Positions 1 through 8,632 of a stretch of DNA of 52,853 bases are shown piece by piece; the first letter of the stretch is position 1; the number at the start of each line of letters is the position of its first letter. The stretch comes from Clostridiales bacterium (GTDB lineage: Bacteria > Bacillota > Clostridia > Lachnospirales > Lachnospiraceae), in assembly GCA_015655075.1 (NCBI GenBank), contig JAATFT010000093.1, positions 1-52,853 on the forward strand, given 5' to 3'. Below the pieces are notes generated by a model. It was not told the DNA's origin, searched no databases, and saw nothing but the letters and a program-made list of their open reading frames with translations. A program made the position numbers and the translations under genes.

Positions 1-321
1 GCCCAGGAATTAAATCAATCCTGTACTGTAATAATAGAAACATTTCATAAGGGAAATATGCCGTCTAGTGGGAATTTTATTCGTATTGACTGTCCGAATA
101 TTATTCTTTCATCCCTAAAAAAATCAGAAAAGTCGGAAGAATATATCCTTCGTATATATGAATTTTTTGGGAAACAGACAGAAGCGGAAATAGACATACC
201 GCTTTTTGGAAAAACAATTAAAACAAGGATGATGCCATATGAAATTAAAACGTTTGCTTTAGATGCCAATGCAGAATCTGGTCCATATGAGGTGAATTTC
301 CTAGAATGGAAAACAAAATAA
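1..321 (+). CDS. GH38 alpha-mannosidase, C-terminal end only (5' cut by window edge)
   Basis: The frame is open from base 1 to the TAA at 319-321, with no start inside the window. The roughly 106 residues look like the last beta-sandwich of a GH38 alpha-mannosidase: a segment around 'IRIDCPNIILSSLKK', then 'YILRIYEFFG', then the family-typical ending 'PYEIKTF' close to the C-terminus. The complete GH38 protein at 17077-20226 ends in the same way ('KPYEIKTFKVVF'), which supports the call. The ROK kinase and SIS isomerase follow closely, so this is probably the last enzyme of a mannoside-degrading operon. The catalytic domain lies outside the window, so substrate and activity cannot be judged here. 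Confidence 0.75.
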   Translation, partial: AQELNQSCTVIIETFHKGNMPSSGNFIRIDCPNIILSSLKKSEKSEEYILRIYEFFGKQTEAEIDIPLFGKTIKTRMMPYEIKTFALDANAESGPYEVNFLEWKTK

Positions 322-351
322 AGAAAGTGCATGCAGGAGGGATGAGATTGT

Positions 352-1353
352 ATGAAAAAATATACGATAGGAATTGATATTGGCGGAACGAAATGTGCGG
401 TAATTCTTGGAAAGGCGCAAATACGAGAGCAGGGTTTAGAAGGATTTATCCTGGACAGGATTGCTTTTAATACAGAATCTGGGAAAGGACCTGATTATAT
501 AATAGGTAATATATGTAGTTCAATTAATCGGATAATAGATGGAAATGCTATTGATAAAGATGAAATTGCGGGAATCGGTATCAGTTGCGGCGGACCGTTA
601 GACCATATTCGGGGAATAATAATGAATCCGCCAAATCTTCCGGGATGGAATTCGATTAATATCGTAAAAATTATAGAAAGTGTTTTTCATATTCCTACGT
701 ATATTCAAAATGATGCAAATGCATGCGCTCTGGCCGAATGGAAATTGGGAGCCGCAAGAGGGTGTAATAATGTAATCTTTTTAACCTGCGGAACCGGAAT
801 GGGAGCAGGCTTAATTCTGGAGGGAAAATTATACAATGGGACTTGTAATATGGCAGGCGAAATCGGACACATCAGACTTACCGATTATGGACCCGTTGGT
901 TTTGGAAAAGCAGGTTCCTTTGAGGGCTTCTGCAGCGGGGGCGGTATTGCACAAATTGCTAAAATGAAATTTTTAGAAAAACTTCAGATGGGAGAGGATA
1001 CCGAATTGTGTCCTAATTTAGCTTCAATGGAACAGCTTAATGCCAAAAGTGTGGCAATGGCAGCTGAAAAAGGGGATTCCCTGGCTAAAGAGATTTATAA
1101 GATATCGGGACATTATATGGGAGTTGTCATATCAATATTGATTGATATCTTAAATCCTGAAGTAATTGTAATAGGCAGTATATATGAACGTAGTAAAGAT
1201 TTGCTCTGGCCAAGTATACGGGAGGTTGTTGAACAGGAAGCCCTTGAACAATCCCGTAACAGCTGCAGGATTGTCCCGGCCGAACTGGGTAACAATATAG
1301 GCGATTATGCGGCTCTTTTAGTCGCTTTTCAAGGAGGAAGGCTTTATGAATAA
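352..1353 (+). CDS. ROK-family sugar kinase
   Basis: 333 residues of the ROK (repressor/ORF/kinase) family, cytosolic ATP-dependent sugar kinases. The N-terminal phosphate-binding motif 'GIDIGGTKCAVILG' is at about residues 6-19. The sugar-binding and catalytic segment 'IQNDANACALAEW' (about 118-130) holds the conserved Asp, and 'GTGMGAGLIL' is the second glycine-rich loop. The usual ROK zinc motif CxCGxxGCxE is degenerate here, reading 'GFGKAGSFEG', so the zinc site is probably absent, as in several ROK subgroups. The gene overlaps the downstream SIS gene by 8 bp, so the two are translationally coupled. Together with the GH38 end upstream this suggests phosphorylation of a released hexose or hexosamine. 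The exact substrate cannot be read from the sequence. Confidence 0.85.
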   Translation: MKKYTIGIDIGGTKCAVILGKAQIREQGLEGFILDRIAFNTESGKGPDYIIGNICSSINRIIDGNAIDKDEIAGIGISCGGPLDHIRGIIMNPPNLPGWNSINIVKIIESVFHIPTYIQNDANACALAEWKLGAARGCNNVIFLTCGTGMGAGLILEGKLYNGTCNMAGEIGHIRLTDYGPVGFGKAGSFEGFCSGGGIAQIAKMKFLEKLQMGEDTELCPNLASMEQLNAKSVAMAAEKGDSLAKEIYKISGHYMGVVISILIDILNPEVIVIGSIYERSKDLLWPSIREVVEQEALEQSRNSCRIVPAELGNNIGDYAALLVAFQGGRLYE

Positions 1354-1984
1354 GACGAGCGGAATCCTGGACAGCCTTTATCTGCGCCATCCTGAATTAA
1401 AAGAAGCCGAAATAAAAATATCAAAAGCCTATGAGATTTTACTGAAAGGCTGTCTGAATGAAGGGAAGATCCTGGTCTGCGGTAACGGCGGAAGTGCCTC
1501 CGATTCTGAGCACATTGTAGGTGAATTGATGAAAGGTTTCAGATTAAAAAGAAATCTTTCTGATGACGAAAAAAAACGATTTCTTTTATTAAAAGAAGAG
1601 GGAGTGATTTTAGCTGAAAAGCTCCAGCAAGGTATTCCTGCCATCTCATTAAACAGCCAGACATCTGTAATAACTGCGATAGGAAATGATACATCCTATG
1701 ATATGATATTTGCTCAACAGCTTTATGTCTGCGGGCATTCTGGTGATGTATTAATTGCAATGTCAACCTCCGGAAATTCTAAAAATGTGGTAAATGCTGC
1801 AATGACGGCTAAGGTATTGGGCATTCCGGTAATTGGGATTACGGGAAGAGTGCCGGGAAAGCTCGGCGATATTTGTGATCTGTGCCTTATGCTTCCTGCT
1901 GATGAGACCTATCTGGTACAAGAACTGACCTTGCCGGTATATCATGCATTGTGTGCCATGTTAGAGGTTCAGTTATTTGGGTAA
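1346..1984 (+). CDS. SIS-domain phosphosugar isomerase (GmhA-like)
   Basis: 212 residues with a single SIS (sugar isomerase) domain. Motifs are 'VCGNGGSASDSEHIVGELMKGF', which is typical of the sedoheptulose-7-phosphate isomerase GmhA branch, and 'IAMSTSGNSKNVVNAAMTAK', which binds the phosphate. Length fits GmhA (about 190-200) plus a short insertion near residues 60-80. The start overlaps the end of the ROK kinase gene and has an AAGGAGG site 8-10 bases upstream. In heptose pathways GmhA is accompanied by HldE-type enzymes. None is visible here, so in this glycan operon it may act on another sugar phosphate made by the ROK kinase. The family is firm; the substrate is inference. Confidence 0.82.
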   Translation: MNKTSGILDSLYLRHPELKEAEIKISKAYEILLKGCLNEGKILVCGNGGSASDSEHIVGELMKGFRLKRNLSDDEKKRFLLLKEEGVILAEKLQQGIPAISLNSQTSVITAIGNDTSYDMIFAQQLYVCGHSGDVLIAMSTSGNSKNVVNAAMTAKVLGIPVIGITGRVPGKLGDICDLCLMLPADETYLVQELTLPVYHALCAMLEVQLFG

Positions 1985-2062
1985 AGATTCAGCTTAAGAT
2001 TACTCAGTTCTGCGTTCGTTATCTTCGGAGGATTGACCGGATTTAATACGTATTTGCGATTA

Positions 2063-2112
2063 AAAAAAGGATGTATTGCATTGAAAAGTTATTTGCAATA
2101 CATCCTTTTTTA
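2063..2112 (+). terminator. Rho-independent terminator after the SIS gene
   Basis: A long A/T-flanked hairpin: the arm AAAAAGGATGTATTGCA pairs with TGCAATACATCCTTTTT around a short loop and ends in a T run. The complementary A run at the 5' side would let it work in both directions. It separates the kinase/isomerase unit from the transporter remnant that follows. Confidence 0.8.
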
Positions 2113-2212
2113 AGTAATAGATGGTTAACAGCGGAAATAATGAGTTCAGTTAAAGATGTCCGGATAGATTCGGTTATCCTGAAAATGATAGAAAAATCTA
2201 TCAATTTATTTG

Positions 2213-2983
2213 ATGTTCACCAATATGAATTTGGCAGGTAAAAGTGAATTTACCGGACTTGACAACTGGATCTATGCTTTTACGGAGGATCCCCTGTTTT
2301 TCAGGGCTTTTGGAAATACATTGAAATATGTGGTGATGTTTGTGCCGGGCAGCATTATCATTTCTTTTATAATTGGCCTGCTGCTGAGTAAAAAGATAGA
2401 AGGTCAGGGATTTTTCCGAACGGTATTTTATATTCCGTATATTACGTCCGGGGTTGCGGTTACCATTCTTTTGGGCTGGATTTTTAATACGGACTACGGA
2501 GTACTGAACTATTTTTTATCTCTTTTGGGTATTAAAGGACCTGACTGGCTGGGTGATAAAAATATGGTCATGGTATCCATTGTAATCTTTTCCTTATGGA
2601 CAATCGGCAACAATATCATAATCATGCTTGCCGGTATTCAGGATATTCCCCGGTCTTATTATGAAAGCGCCCAAATTGACGGGGCGGGTGCGGCAAGGCA
2701 GATTTTTTCCATTACGTTACCGCTGACAACACCTACGATTTATTTTAATCTGATTGTTACTTTTATCGCGGCATTTCAGATTTTCCAGCAGCCGTTTATT
2801 TTAACAAACGGCGGTCCCCTGAACGCTACCTATACGGTATCCATGCATCTTTATAACAATGGTTTTTTATATGGAAAAATGGGTTATGCGGCTACGATGG
2901 CATGGGGATTGTTTGCCGTGATCATGGCGATTACGCTCATTGTGCAAAAATCGTCGAAGTACTGGGTATTTTATGATGATTAG
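2213..2983 (+). CDS. Sugar ABC transporter permease (UgpA/MsmF type), 5'-truncated
   Basis: About 256 residues of a binding-protein-dependent sugar permease. The EAA motif region 'YYESAQIDGAGAARQIFSITLP' near residues 155-175 and several membrane spans are intact. The family normally has a first membrane span and about 35-40 residues before the segment that here reads 'SFTNM'-like ('LMFTNMNLAGKSEFTGLDNW'). Upstream the frame closes after only seven codons at a TAG (2189-2191), so the N-terminal span is missing. There is no good ribosome site before the ATG at 2213 or the TTG at 2210. No substrate-binding protein gene lies upstream. I infer a deletion that removed the binding protein and the 5' end of this gene. 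It may be non-functional, although the rest is open and well conserved. Confidence 0.7.
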   Translation: MFTNMNLAGKSEFTGLDNWIYAFTEDPLFFRAFGNTLKYVVMFVPGSIIISFIIGLLLSKKIEGQGFFRTVFYIPYITSGVAVTILLGWIFNTDYGVLNYFLSLLGIKGPDWLGDKNMVMVSIVIFSLWTIGNNIIIMLAGIQDIPRSYYESAQIDGAGAARQIFSITLPLTTPTIYFNLIVTFIAAFQIFQQPFILTNGGPLNATYTVSMHLYNNGFLYGKMGYAATMAWGLFAVIMAITLIVQKSSKYWVFYDD

Positions 2984-2997
2984 GAGAAAGGGACCGT

Positions 2998-3849
2998 ATG
3001 CATATAAAATCGTATAAAGGAACAAAAATACTGGGGAAAACTGCAACATATTGTATTCTCATTTCGGCCTCTATGATTTGCCTGTTCCCTTTTTTGTGGA
3101 TGGTATCCACATCATTTAAAGAGACAGCGCAGATTTATAAGATGCCTCCCGGTTTATTTCCGGAAAATCCCACGTTGAATAATTTTATAGAAGGCTGGCA
3201 GGGGGCTGATTTTGCGCTGTTTTTTAAAAACTCCGCTCTTGTTACGCTGTTTGCCACCCTGGGAACCGTATTGTCATCATCCATTGTTGCATATGGATTT
3301 GCAAGGTTTAAATCCAGATTATCCCCGTTTTTGTTTATCGTATTGCTGGGGACAATGATGCTGCCGACGCAGGTAACTTTAATACCCCAATATTTGTTAT
3401 ATTATAAACTTAAGTTGATCGACACCTATTGGCCTCTTATTATACCAAGCTGGGTGGGAGGAGGCGCCTTTAACATCTTTCTTTTTGTACAATTTTTCAG
3501 AACTCTCCCGAAAGAATTTGACGAAGCGGCAAAGATTGACGGGGCTAATTCCCTGCAGGTATTCCTGAAAATTTTACTGCCTGCCGTAAGGCCGGTAATG
3601 CTTGCGGTTTTGGTTATGGCTCTTGTTTATAACTGGAATGATTTCTTCAGCCCTTTAATTTATCTGAATTCATCCAACAAATTTACGATTGCTATTGGTC
3701 TTCAGTTTTTTAAAGGTTCCCAGGGAAATGTAAAAATCGGAGAAATGCTGGCAATGTCGCTGGTTTCGCTTTTACCGGTAATGGCCGTTTTTGCAACATG
3801 TCAGAAATATTTTATACAAGGCATTAAGATGTCCGGCATGAAGGGCTGA
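2998..3849 (+). CDS. Sugar ABC transporter permease (UgpE/MsmG type)
   Basis: 283 residues, an intact partner permease of the carbohydrate-uptake CUT1 family. It has an N-terminal membrane span after a short basic stretch ('ICLFPFLWMVSTSFKE'), six predicted spans in total, and the EAA loop 'LPKEFDEAAKIDGANSLQVF' near residues 180-200 that contacts the ATPase. It starts 14 bp after the truncated first permease, with an AGGAGAAAGG site. No ATPase gene is nearby, which is usual for CUT1 systems that share an MsmK-type ATPase. Because its partner permease is truncated and no binding protein is present, the transporter as a whole may be dead. Confidence 0.85.
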   Translation: MHIKSYKGTKILGKTATYCILISASMICLFPFLWMVSTSFKETAQIYKMPPGLFPENPTLNNFIEGWQGADFALFFKNSALVTLFATLGTVLSSSIVAYGFARFKSRLSPFLFIVLLGTMMLPTQVTLIPQYLLYYKLKLIDTYWPLIIPSWVGGGAFNIFLFVQFFRTLPKEFDEAAKIDGANSLQVFLKILLPAVRPVMLAVLVMALVYNWNDFFSPLIYLNSSNKFTIAIGLQFFKGSQGNVKIGEMLAMSLVSLLPVMAVFATCQKYFIQGIKMSGMKG

Positions 3850-4037
3850 ATATGAAAGACAGAAATTGTCTTACATGATTAAATACGCTGACAAGCATTT
3901 CATTTTTTGAAAGAGTAAAGAGTATATTCTACGCCTTGAAAACAACTCATTGTAAATTATTTCATAAGCACAAACAGGAATATTGGCATTTTTAACACAT
4001 TAAGTATAAAAAACGGGAAAAACAAATGGTTTAAGGA

Positions 4038-4066
4038 TTGACATAGGAATACAAAATTTGTAACAT
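4038..4066 (+). promoter_or_regulatory. Sigma-A promoter upstream of the GH43 gene
   Basis: TTGACA at 4038-4043, a 17-bp spacer and TAACAT at 4061-4066. The predicted leader is about 120 nt. The spacer 3850-4193 otherwise holds AT-rich sequence and one AAAGGAG site near 4130, which is followed only by a three-codon frame. Confidence 0.6.
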
Positions 4067-4193
4067 AAATAAAGGAAGTAATAAATAGAACCAGGCGTAC
4101 AAAGAGTTTCCGAGAGTACTCATAAAAAGAAAGGAGTAGCTGCTTGGCAGAATAACCAAATGCAAAAGCTTATTTTGAGCAGCAGAAAAATTT

Positions 4194-5723
4194 ATGAAAT
4201 ACAGAAATCCGATTATTTCAGGTTATAATCCGGACCCTTCCATCTGCAGGGTGGGGGAGGATTATTATATTGTGAATTCATCTTTTGAATTTTTTCCCGG
4301 AGTACCTGTTTACCACAGTAACAACCTGGTTAATTGGGAATTGCTGGGACATTGTCTGACAAAGGACAGCCAGCTTTCTCTGAAACAATGCAGGCCTTCC
4401 GGCGGTATCTATGCTCCGACTCTGCGCTACCATGACGGCTGCTTTTTTATGGCCACAACCAATGTCAGTCATAAGGGTAATTTTATCGTTCATACCAGAG
4501 AGCTTAAGGAAGGATGGTCTGAACCTAAATGGGTGGATCAGGGAGGAATCGATCCTTCCCTTTTATTTGATGACGGCGGTAAGGTATATTTTACGTCCAC
4601 AGGAACGGATAAAGACGGAAGACAGGGGATTTTCATGTGTGAAGTGAATCCATATACCGGAGAAAGGCTTACCGGCAGTGTATGTATCAGCTGCGGATGC
4701 GGCGGCAAACATCCGGAAGGCCCCCATCTTTATAAGTGGTTCGGAAAATATTATCTTATGCTTGCGGAAGGCGGCACGGAATATGGGCATATGGAGACCA
4801 TACAGAGAGCGGATCAACCATGGGGACCCTTCGAACCATGCCCGCATAATCCCATATTGTCGCACAGGAATGATGGGAAAGGAGAAATCCTCTGTACGGG
4901 TCACGCAGATATGATACGGGATCATAACGGAAACTGGTGGCTGGCATGTCTCGGAGTAAGAACCTGCTCTAACGAAAACCGGAGTATCCTGTTGCATAAC
5001 CTTGGAAGGGAAACCTTCTTAGCACCGGTTGTCTGGACAAAAGACGGCTGGCCGGAGGTTGGGGAACATGGACTTATATCGTTGGATATGGATGGAATGC
5101 TTCCCGGAGAACCGGGGCCGGTCAACAGGAATTTTATGGATGATTTTACAAAGGACCGTTTCAAGCCGGATTATAATTTTTTGAGAAATCCGGATAGAGA
5201 AAATTATGCTATCAATACTGCCGATAGAGAATTAGTACTTACCGGTACGAAAATAACTCTGAATGAAGCGGATTCCGCCACATGGATCGGTGTCCGTCAG
5301 AAAGGATTTGAAACCGTCACCGAGGTTAAGATGAGAATATTATCTGATACTCAGGCAATGAGAGCCGGAATAACGGCTTTTTACAATGATTCCTACCATT
5401 ATGAAATATATTTAGCAAAAGAGCAACATAAATATAAGGTGGCTCTGGCTAAGCATATTCACGATATTTTCGTGGTAACGGCATCCGTAGAAACCGTATA
5501 TAACGGCTGTATATATTTAAAAATAGTATCGGACAGGGAAAATTATACGTTCCTTTTCAGCTGTGACGGAGAGAATTACATAGAGTTAGGCAAGGGTCTG
5601 ACCGTCGGGTTATGTACGGAAGGTACATTATCCATGACATTTACCGGTACCTATCTGGCTATGTTTGCGGAAAACTGCAAAGCGGCATTTTGCGGTTTCT
5701 CCGTAAAGGTTCTGGATTATTAA
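4194..5723 (+). CDS. GH43 beta-xylosidase / alpha-L-arabinofuranosidase
   Basis: 509 residues, cytosolic (no signal peptide). The five-bladed GH43 domain starts at once with 'NPIISGYNPDPSICRVGEDYY'; Asp14 of NPDPS is the expected catalytic base. Asp at about 120 in 'GGIDPSLLFDDG' is the pKa modulator, and Glu at about 175 in 'HPEGPHLYKW' is the general acid. From about residue 330 a second beta-sandwich follows, of the GH43_C2 / DUF1349 type, which usually shapes the active site in two-domain xylosidases. The start matches family members exactly, although there is no clear ribosome site before it. It has its own promoter and a strong downstream terminator, so it is probably transcribed alone. 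Confidence 0.88.
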   Translation: MKYRNPIISGYNPDPSICRVGEDYYIVNSSFEFFPGVPVYHSNNLVNWELLGHCLTKDSQLSLKQCRPSGGIYAPTLRYHDGCFFMATTNVSHKGNFIVHTRELKEGWSEPKWVDQGGIDPSLLFDDGGKVYFTSTGTDKDGRQGIFMCEVNPYTGERLTGSVCISCGCGGKHPEGPHLYKWFGKYYLMLAEGGTEYGHMETIQRADQPWGPFEPCPHNPILSHRNDGKGEILCTGHADMIRDHNGNWWLACLGVRTCSNENRSILLHNLGRETFLAPVVWTKDGWPEVGEHGLISLDMDGMLPGEPGPVNRNFMDDFTKDRFKPDYNFLRNPDRENYAINTADRELVLTGTKITLNEADSATWIGVRQKGFETVTEVKMRILSDTQAMRAGITAFYNDSYHYEIYLAKEQHKYKVALAKHIHDIFVVTASVETVYNGCIYLKIVSDRENYTFLFSCDGENYIELGKGLTVGLCTEGTLSMTFTGTYLAMFAENCKAAFCGFSVKVLDY

Positions 5724-5848
5724 ACCTGATTCCCATTGCATACCGCACACGAAACCCTTTAGGCCGCCTAAAAGAAGGACAAATTGCCCGTCAGTTTGTC
5801 CTGATATACTGTCCGACAATTTGCCCCAGCGGATTGTCCCGGCCTGCC

Positions 5849-5882
5849 GGTTACCTGGCAGTACAATCAGGTAACCGTTTTT
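5849..5882 (+). terminator. Rho-independent terminator after the GH43 gene
   Basis: The perfect 9-bp stem GGTTACCTG / CAGGTAACC has a 10-nt loop and is followed by GTTTTT. It also separates the GH43 gene from the convergent L25 gene. Confidence 0.8.
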
Positions 5883-5934
5883 CTGCCGGCGGGAATAAAC
5901 AAAAGCCGATCCTTAAATATTGGAAGGCAACCGG

Positions 5935-6546
5935 TTATTCTTCCTCCGCCACCGGTTCTACTCCTTCTACTGCCGCCGGTTCTTCCTGAGCCTTTGCTTC
6001 GATTGCAGAAAGTATGACCTGATCTGAATGCAATTCGGAACGGATTCCTTCGGGGAGCTTAAGGTCACCCACTTTTATTATATCCCCCGCATTTAAACCG
6101 GATACGTCGATTTCAATACTGTCGGGAATACTCTGGGGCAGCCCGGAAACCGATACGGTATCTAACTGACGGTTTAAATACAGACGTTTCGATTCGAGAA
6201 GTTCCGATCCGGTAATTTTAATTAACAGCTCTGCTTTAATTTCTTCGGAAAGGTTAACCTGCTGGAAATCCACATGATTATAGTCATGACTTACAGGTGA
6301 AACCTGTATCTCTTTAATCATTGTCGTAAACGGCTTCTGGTCTTCACCTTCCAGTTTATAGATGGAATTCCTGCCGAACCTGTTTACATATTTTTTTAAT
6401 TCGTCCTTCCTTACCGCTATGGATAAAGGGGTAATTCCCTTTCCGTAAATACTGCCGAGCAAATAACCCTTTTTCTTCCATGAATTGTTGGCGCCTTTGG
6501 TTTTTGCCGTTCTTATTACAAATTTCATATTAATTGCTTCTTTCAT
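5935..6546 (-). CDS. rplY: Ribosomal protein L25 / general stress protein Ctc
   Basis: 203 residues of the L25/TL5/Ctc family, which binds 5S rRNA in the large subunit. The N-terminal beta-barrel holds 'GNNSWKKKGYLLGSIYGKGI'-like features in divergent form, followed by the L25 C-terminal (TL5) domain with 'SVSGLPQSIPDSIEIDVSGLNAGDIIKVGDL'-type sequence. The long-form length (about 200) fits the Bacillus Ctc form rather than the short E. coli L25. The C-terminal tail is acidic (Ala/Glu/Pro-rich). The chosen ATG has AAGGAGG 7-8 bases upstream; an internal ATG seven codons later lacks one. The gene is monocistronic and convergent with GH43. Confidence 0.88.
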   Translation of the reverse strand: MKEAINMKFVIRTAKTKGANNSWKKKGYLLGSIYGKGITPLSIAVRKDELKKYVNRFGRNSIYKLEGEDQKPFTTMIKEIQVSPVSHDYNHVDFQQVNLSEEIKAELLIKITGSELLESKRLYLNRQLDTVSVSGLPQSIPDSIEIDVSGLNAGDIIKVGDLKLPEGIRSELHSDQVILSAIEAKAQEEPAAVEGVEPVAEEE

Positions 6547-7013
6547 GAATGTAACCTCCTTAAATATGGTATGTATCGAAATTAGATAATGCCTTTACCT
6601 TTCTTATTATTAACTGCTATACGCAAGGTAAACAGGTATTCATAATAAAAATTAACGGTAAATTGTAAATGATACTTAATAGTTATTATATACTAAAAGA
6701 GAAAAATATCAAGCATAAGTAAATTTAATATTATCCAGATATACATTTATGATAAGCTTTCGAATTTATTCGGGATTAAAATTTTAAAGACTTTCCCTAA
6801 TTATAGGAAGAGTCCGGATAATTTATATGAATAAATATATAGGATAAATAGAATTCAGGAGCCGTTGTAAAGCACACAGAATGATGTTTAAATAGGATTT
6901 TGTTTACAATAATACTATTTGACGGCCTTACCCCACTCGTATAGTAGGTGGTAAATTTGCGGTAAATTACTGCCGTTTGCTTATAAACTATCCTGATTAA
7001 CTGAAGATAAAGC

Positions 7014-7042
7014 TTGTCAGTAATAATTTATTATGCTATGAT
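7014..7042 (+). promoter_or_regulatory. Sigma-A promoter for the HTH/PBP_like regulator
   Basis: TTGTCA at 7014-7019, a 17-bp spacer and TATGAT at 7037-7042. It gives a leader of about 140 nt to the ATG at 7192. The rest of the 6547-7191 spacer is AT-rich. It shows two copies of GGTAAATT (6950 and 6961) and a third near 6656, of unknown meaning. Confidence 0.6.
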
Positions 7043-7191
7043 AATAATAATTGTAATAAACTAATAAAGACAGTAAGATATTATAATGTATGTGAAGAAA
7101 CAAAATATCAGACGATATAATGAATAGTCAGACAATAACATTTGTTTTTGATACGCTCACTGTAAAATAAAATATAACGGAGGCCAGTTTT

Positions 7192-8163
7192 ATGGATGAC
7201 GATCTTTTAAGCGCCCTGGAAGTAGCGAATATACTTAAAATTTCAAGAAATACAGTCTATGAACTGATTAAACGAGGCGAACTAAATTATTCAAAAGTAG
7301 GTAAACAAGTCAGAATCACGCGGAGTGAAGTAAACTCTTATCTGAATAGTACAAAAAATAATTCCCTAAGTACAAGAAATGCTGCATCGTCTATTGGAAA
7401 TATAACGGGGACCATCAGGAAACAGCCGGATATACAAGTTGTTGACAGTAATATAAGAGGAAATGAGTTCATTATATGCGGGCAGGATATATCCCTGGAC
7501 CTTCTGGCAAATCACCTTGGGACTTATTCGGATACGCTTCATATATACCGTTCTTATCTGACCAGTTATAATGGGATTTATGCTTTGTACCAGGGACATG
7601 TCAATATTGCTACGGCACATCTGTGGGATGGAGAGCTGGATGAGTATAATGTTTCATATGTGAAAAAAATGATGCCCGGAATTCCTGCTTTAATAATCCG
7701 GATAGGGAAACGCAGGCATGGTTTTTATGTGCAGAAGAACAATCCTAAGGGTATCACGGGGTGGTCTGATTTGAAACGGATGGACATATCTATTGTGAAT
7801 CGGGAAAGGGGAAGCGGCACGAGAGTTTTATTGGATGAAAAGCTGCGGCTTATGGGAGTAATCGGAGATTATATTGAAGGATATTTTCATGAATGTAAGT
7901 CGCATCTTACCGTTGCAAGCTTGATATCACACGGCGAGGCCGATATAGGAATAGGCAGCGAAACGGGAATTATGAATGTAAATGGCATTGATTTTATACC
8001 GCTGCAGACGGAGTGTTATGATCTCATTATGAGGCTTGCAGATGCAGACAGACAACCCTACAAACATATTATGGAAATATTGGCATCGGATGCTTTCAAA
8101 TTAGATCTGCAAAGCATTGGATGCTATGATACAACAGAAACCGGTAAAATTATATGGAACTAA
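7192..8163 (+). CDS. Excisionase-type HTH + PBP_like domain regulator (candidate molybdate sensor)
   Basis: 323 residues. Residues 1-53 form an AlpA/excisionase-type winged helix ('ALEVANILKISRNTVYELIKRGEL' and the 'VGKQVRITRSEV' wing). From about residue 90 to the end is a periplasmic-binding-protein fold of the PBP_like type (PF12727), with the typical segments 'NRERGSGTRVLLDEKL' and 'GEADIGIGSETG'. In other bacteria this domain pair is linked to molybdate sensing next to molybdenum transport or cofactor genes; that link is family knowledge and not proof. The protein has no signal peptide and is cytosolic. It lies immediately upstream of the iron-only nitrogenase operon in the same direction. 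I infer that it represses or activates that operon according to molybdate. Confidence 0.75.
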   Translation: MDDDLLSALEVANILKISRNTVYELIKRGELNYSKVGKQVRITRSEVNSYLNSTKNNSLSTRNAASSIGNITGTIRKQPDIQVVDSNIRGNEFIICGQDISLDLLANHLGTYSDTLHIYRSYLTSYNGIYALYQGHVNIATAHLWDGELDEYNVSYVKKMMPGIPALIIRIGKRRHGFYVQKNNPKGITGWSDLKRMDISIVNRERGSGTRVLLDEKLRLMGVIGDYIEGYFHECKSHLTVASLISHGEADIGIGSETGIMNVNGIDFIPLQTECYDLIMRLADADRQPYKHIMEILASDAFKLDLQSIGCYDTTETGKIIWN

Positions 8164-8198
8164 TACGTTGTGTTTAATATAAAAAATGAATTTATATT

Positions 8199-8239
8199 GG
8201 AGCGTCCACCCCGGCACAAGCATTTTTTAAACATGCTCC
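8199..8239. repeat. Solo end of a dispersed MITE-like repeat
   Basis: 41 bp that align over their full length, with about 7 differences, to the right end of the complete element at 33531-33695 (shared core CCCGGCACAAGCATTTTT). Only this end is present, so it is a remnant of an insertion upstream of the nitrogenase operon. Confidence 0.6.
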
Positions 8240-8340
8240 AGCTCATAACATATTTTTTGCCTGTATAAGCCTTTTGCTGGACAATTTATGATTCTGATTA
8301 TTATGTGGTAAATGATACTAAATGTGATAAATAAAATGTG

Positions 8341-8358
8341 TGATGTAAATTTGCATCA
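8341..8358. promoter_or_regulatory. Palindromic operator candidate upstream of anfH
   Basis: TGATGTAAATTTGCATCA is an 18-bp inverted repeat with a single non-matching pair. It is centred about 50 bp upstream of the -35 box of the predicted anfH promoter. A 10-bp direct repeat TGTGATAAAT also brackets the promoter (8323-8332 and 8482-8491). Either could bind the HTH/PBP_like regulator; this is inference. Confidence 0.45.
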
Positions 8359-8400
8359 GAATAACGGGAATTAACAATTCATTATTATGTCATATTTACA

Positions 8401-8429
8401 TTGACATTCATTTTATGCAGATGTATAGT
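8401..8429 (+). promoter_or_regulatory. Sigma-A promoter of the anf operon
   Basis: TTGACA at 8401-8406, exactly 17 bp, and TATAGT at 8424-8429. Transcription would start near 8436 and give a leader of about 245 nt before anfH. I saw no convincing sigma-54 (-24/-12) element in this spacer. Confidence 0.7.
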
Positions 8430-8497
8430 ATCAATATATTAAATGACAGATGTGACAGAATGAAAAATATATAAGAAAAATTGTGATAAATGTGAAT

Positions 8498-8522
8498 GAT
8501 GCAATTGACAAACAATTGTATC
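8498..8522 (+). other. Leader hairpin 1 (anf mRNA)
   Basis: GATGCAATTG and CAATTGTATC can pair around the 5-nt loop ACAAA, with one G-U. The hairpin lies in the predicted leader between promoter and terminator, so it could be part of an attenuation fold. As DNA it is also a possible operator. Confidence 0.35.
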
Positions 8523-8589
8523 GAATTTATAAAATGTTAGAAAATATATGGGATATAAACTAATTTGCTAACATAACTGTTGAATAACA

Positions 8590-8632
8590 AAGAGGTTACT
8601 GTACTTCATTTTGAGTGCAATAACCTCTTTTT
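8590..8632 (+). terminator. Terminator-like hairpin in the anfH leader
   Basis: A stem of about 16 bp: AAGAGGTTACTGTACT pairs with the segment 8613-8629 with one mismatch and a wobble, around a 7-nt loop, and is followed by TTTTT. It ends about 50 bases before anfH and lies downstream of the only strong promoter. It would therefore either end the upstream regulator transcript or attenuate the anf operon. Confidence 0.65.

Noticed and set aside
8205..8235. Sigma-54 promoter (GGCAC...GC) for the nitrogenase operon
   Set aside because: The match is poor and is part of the dispersed repeat; a good sigma-A promoter lies at 8401-8429.
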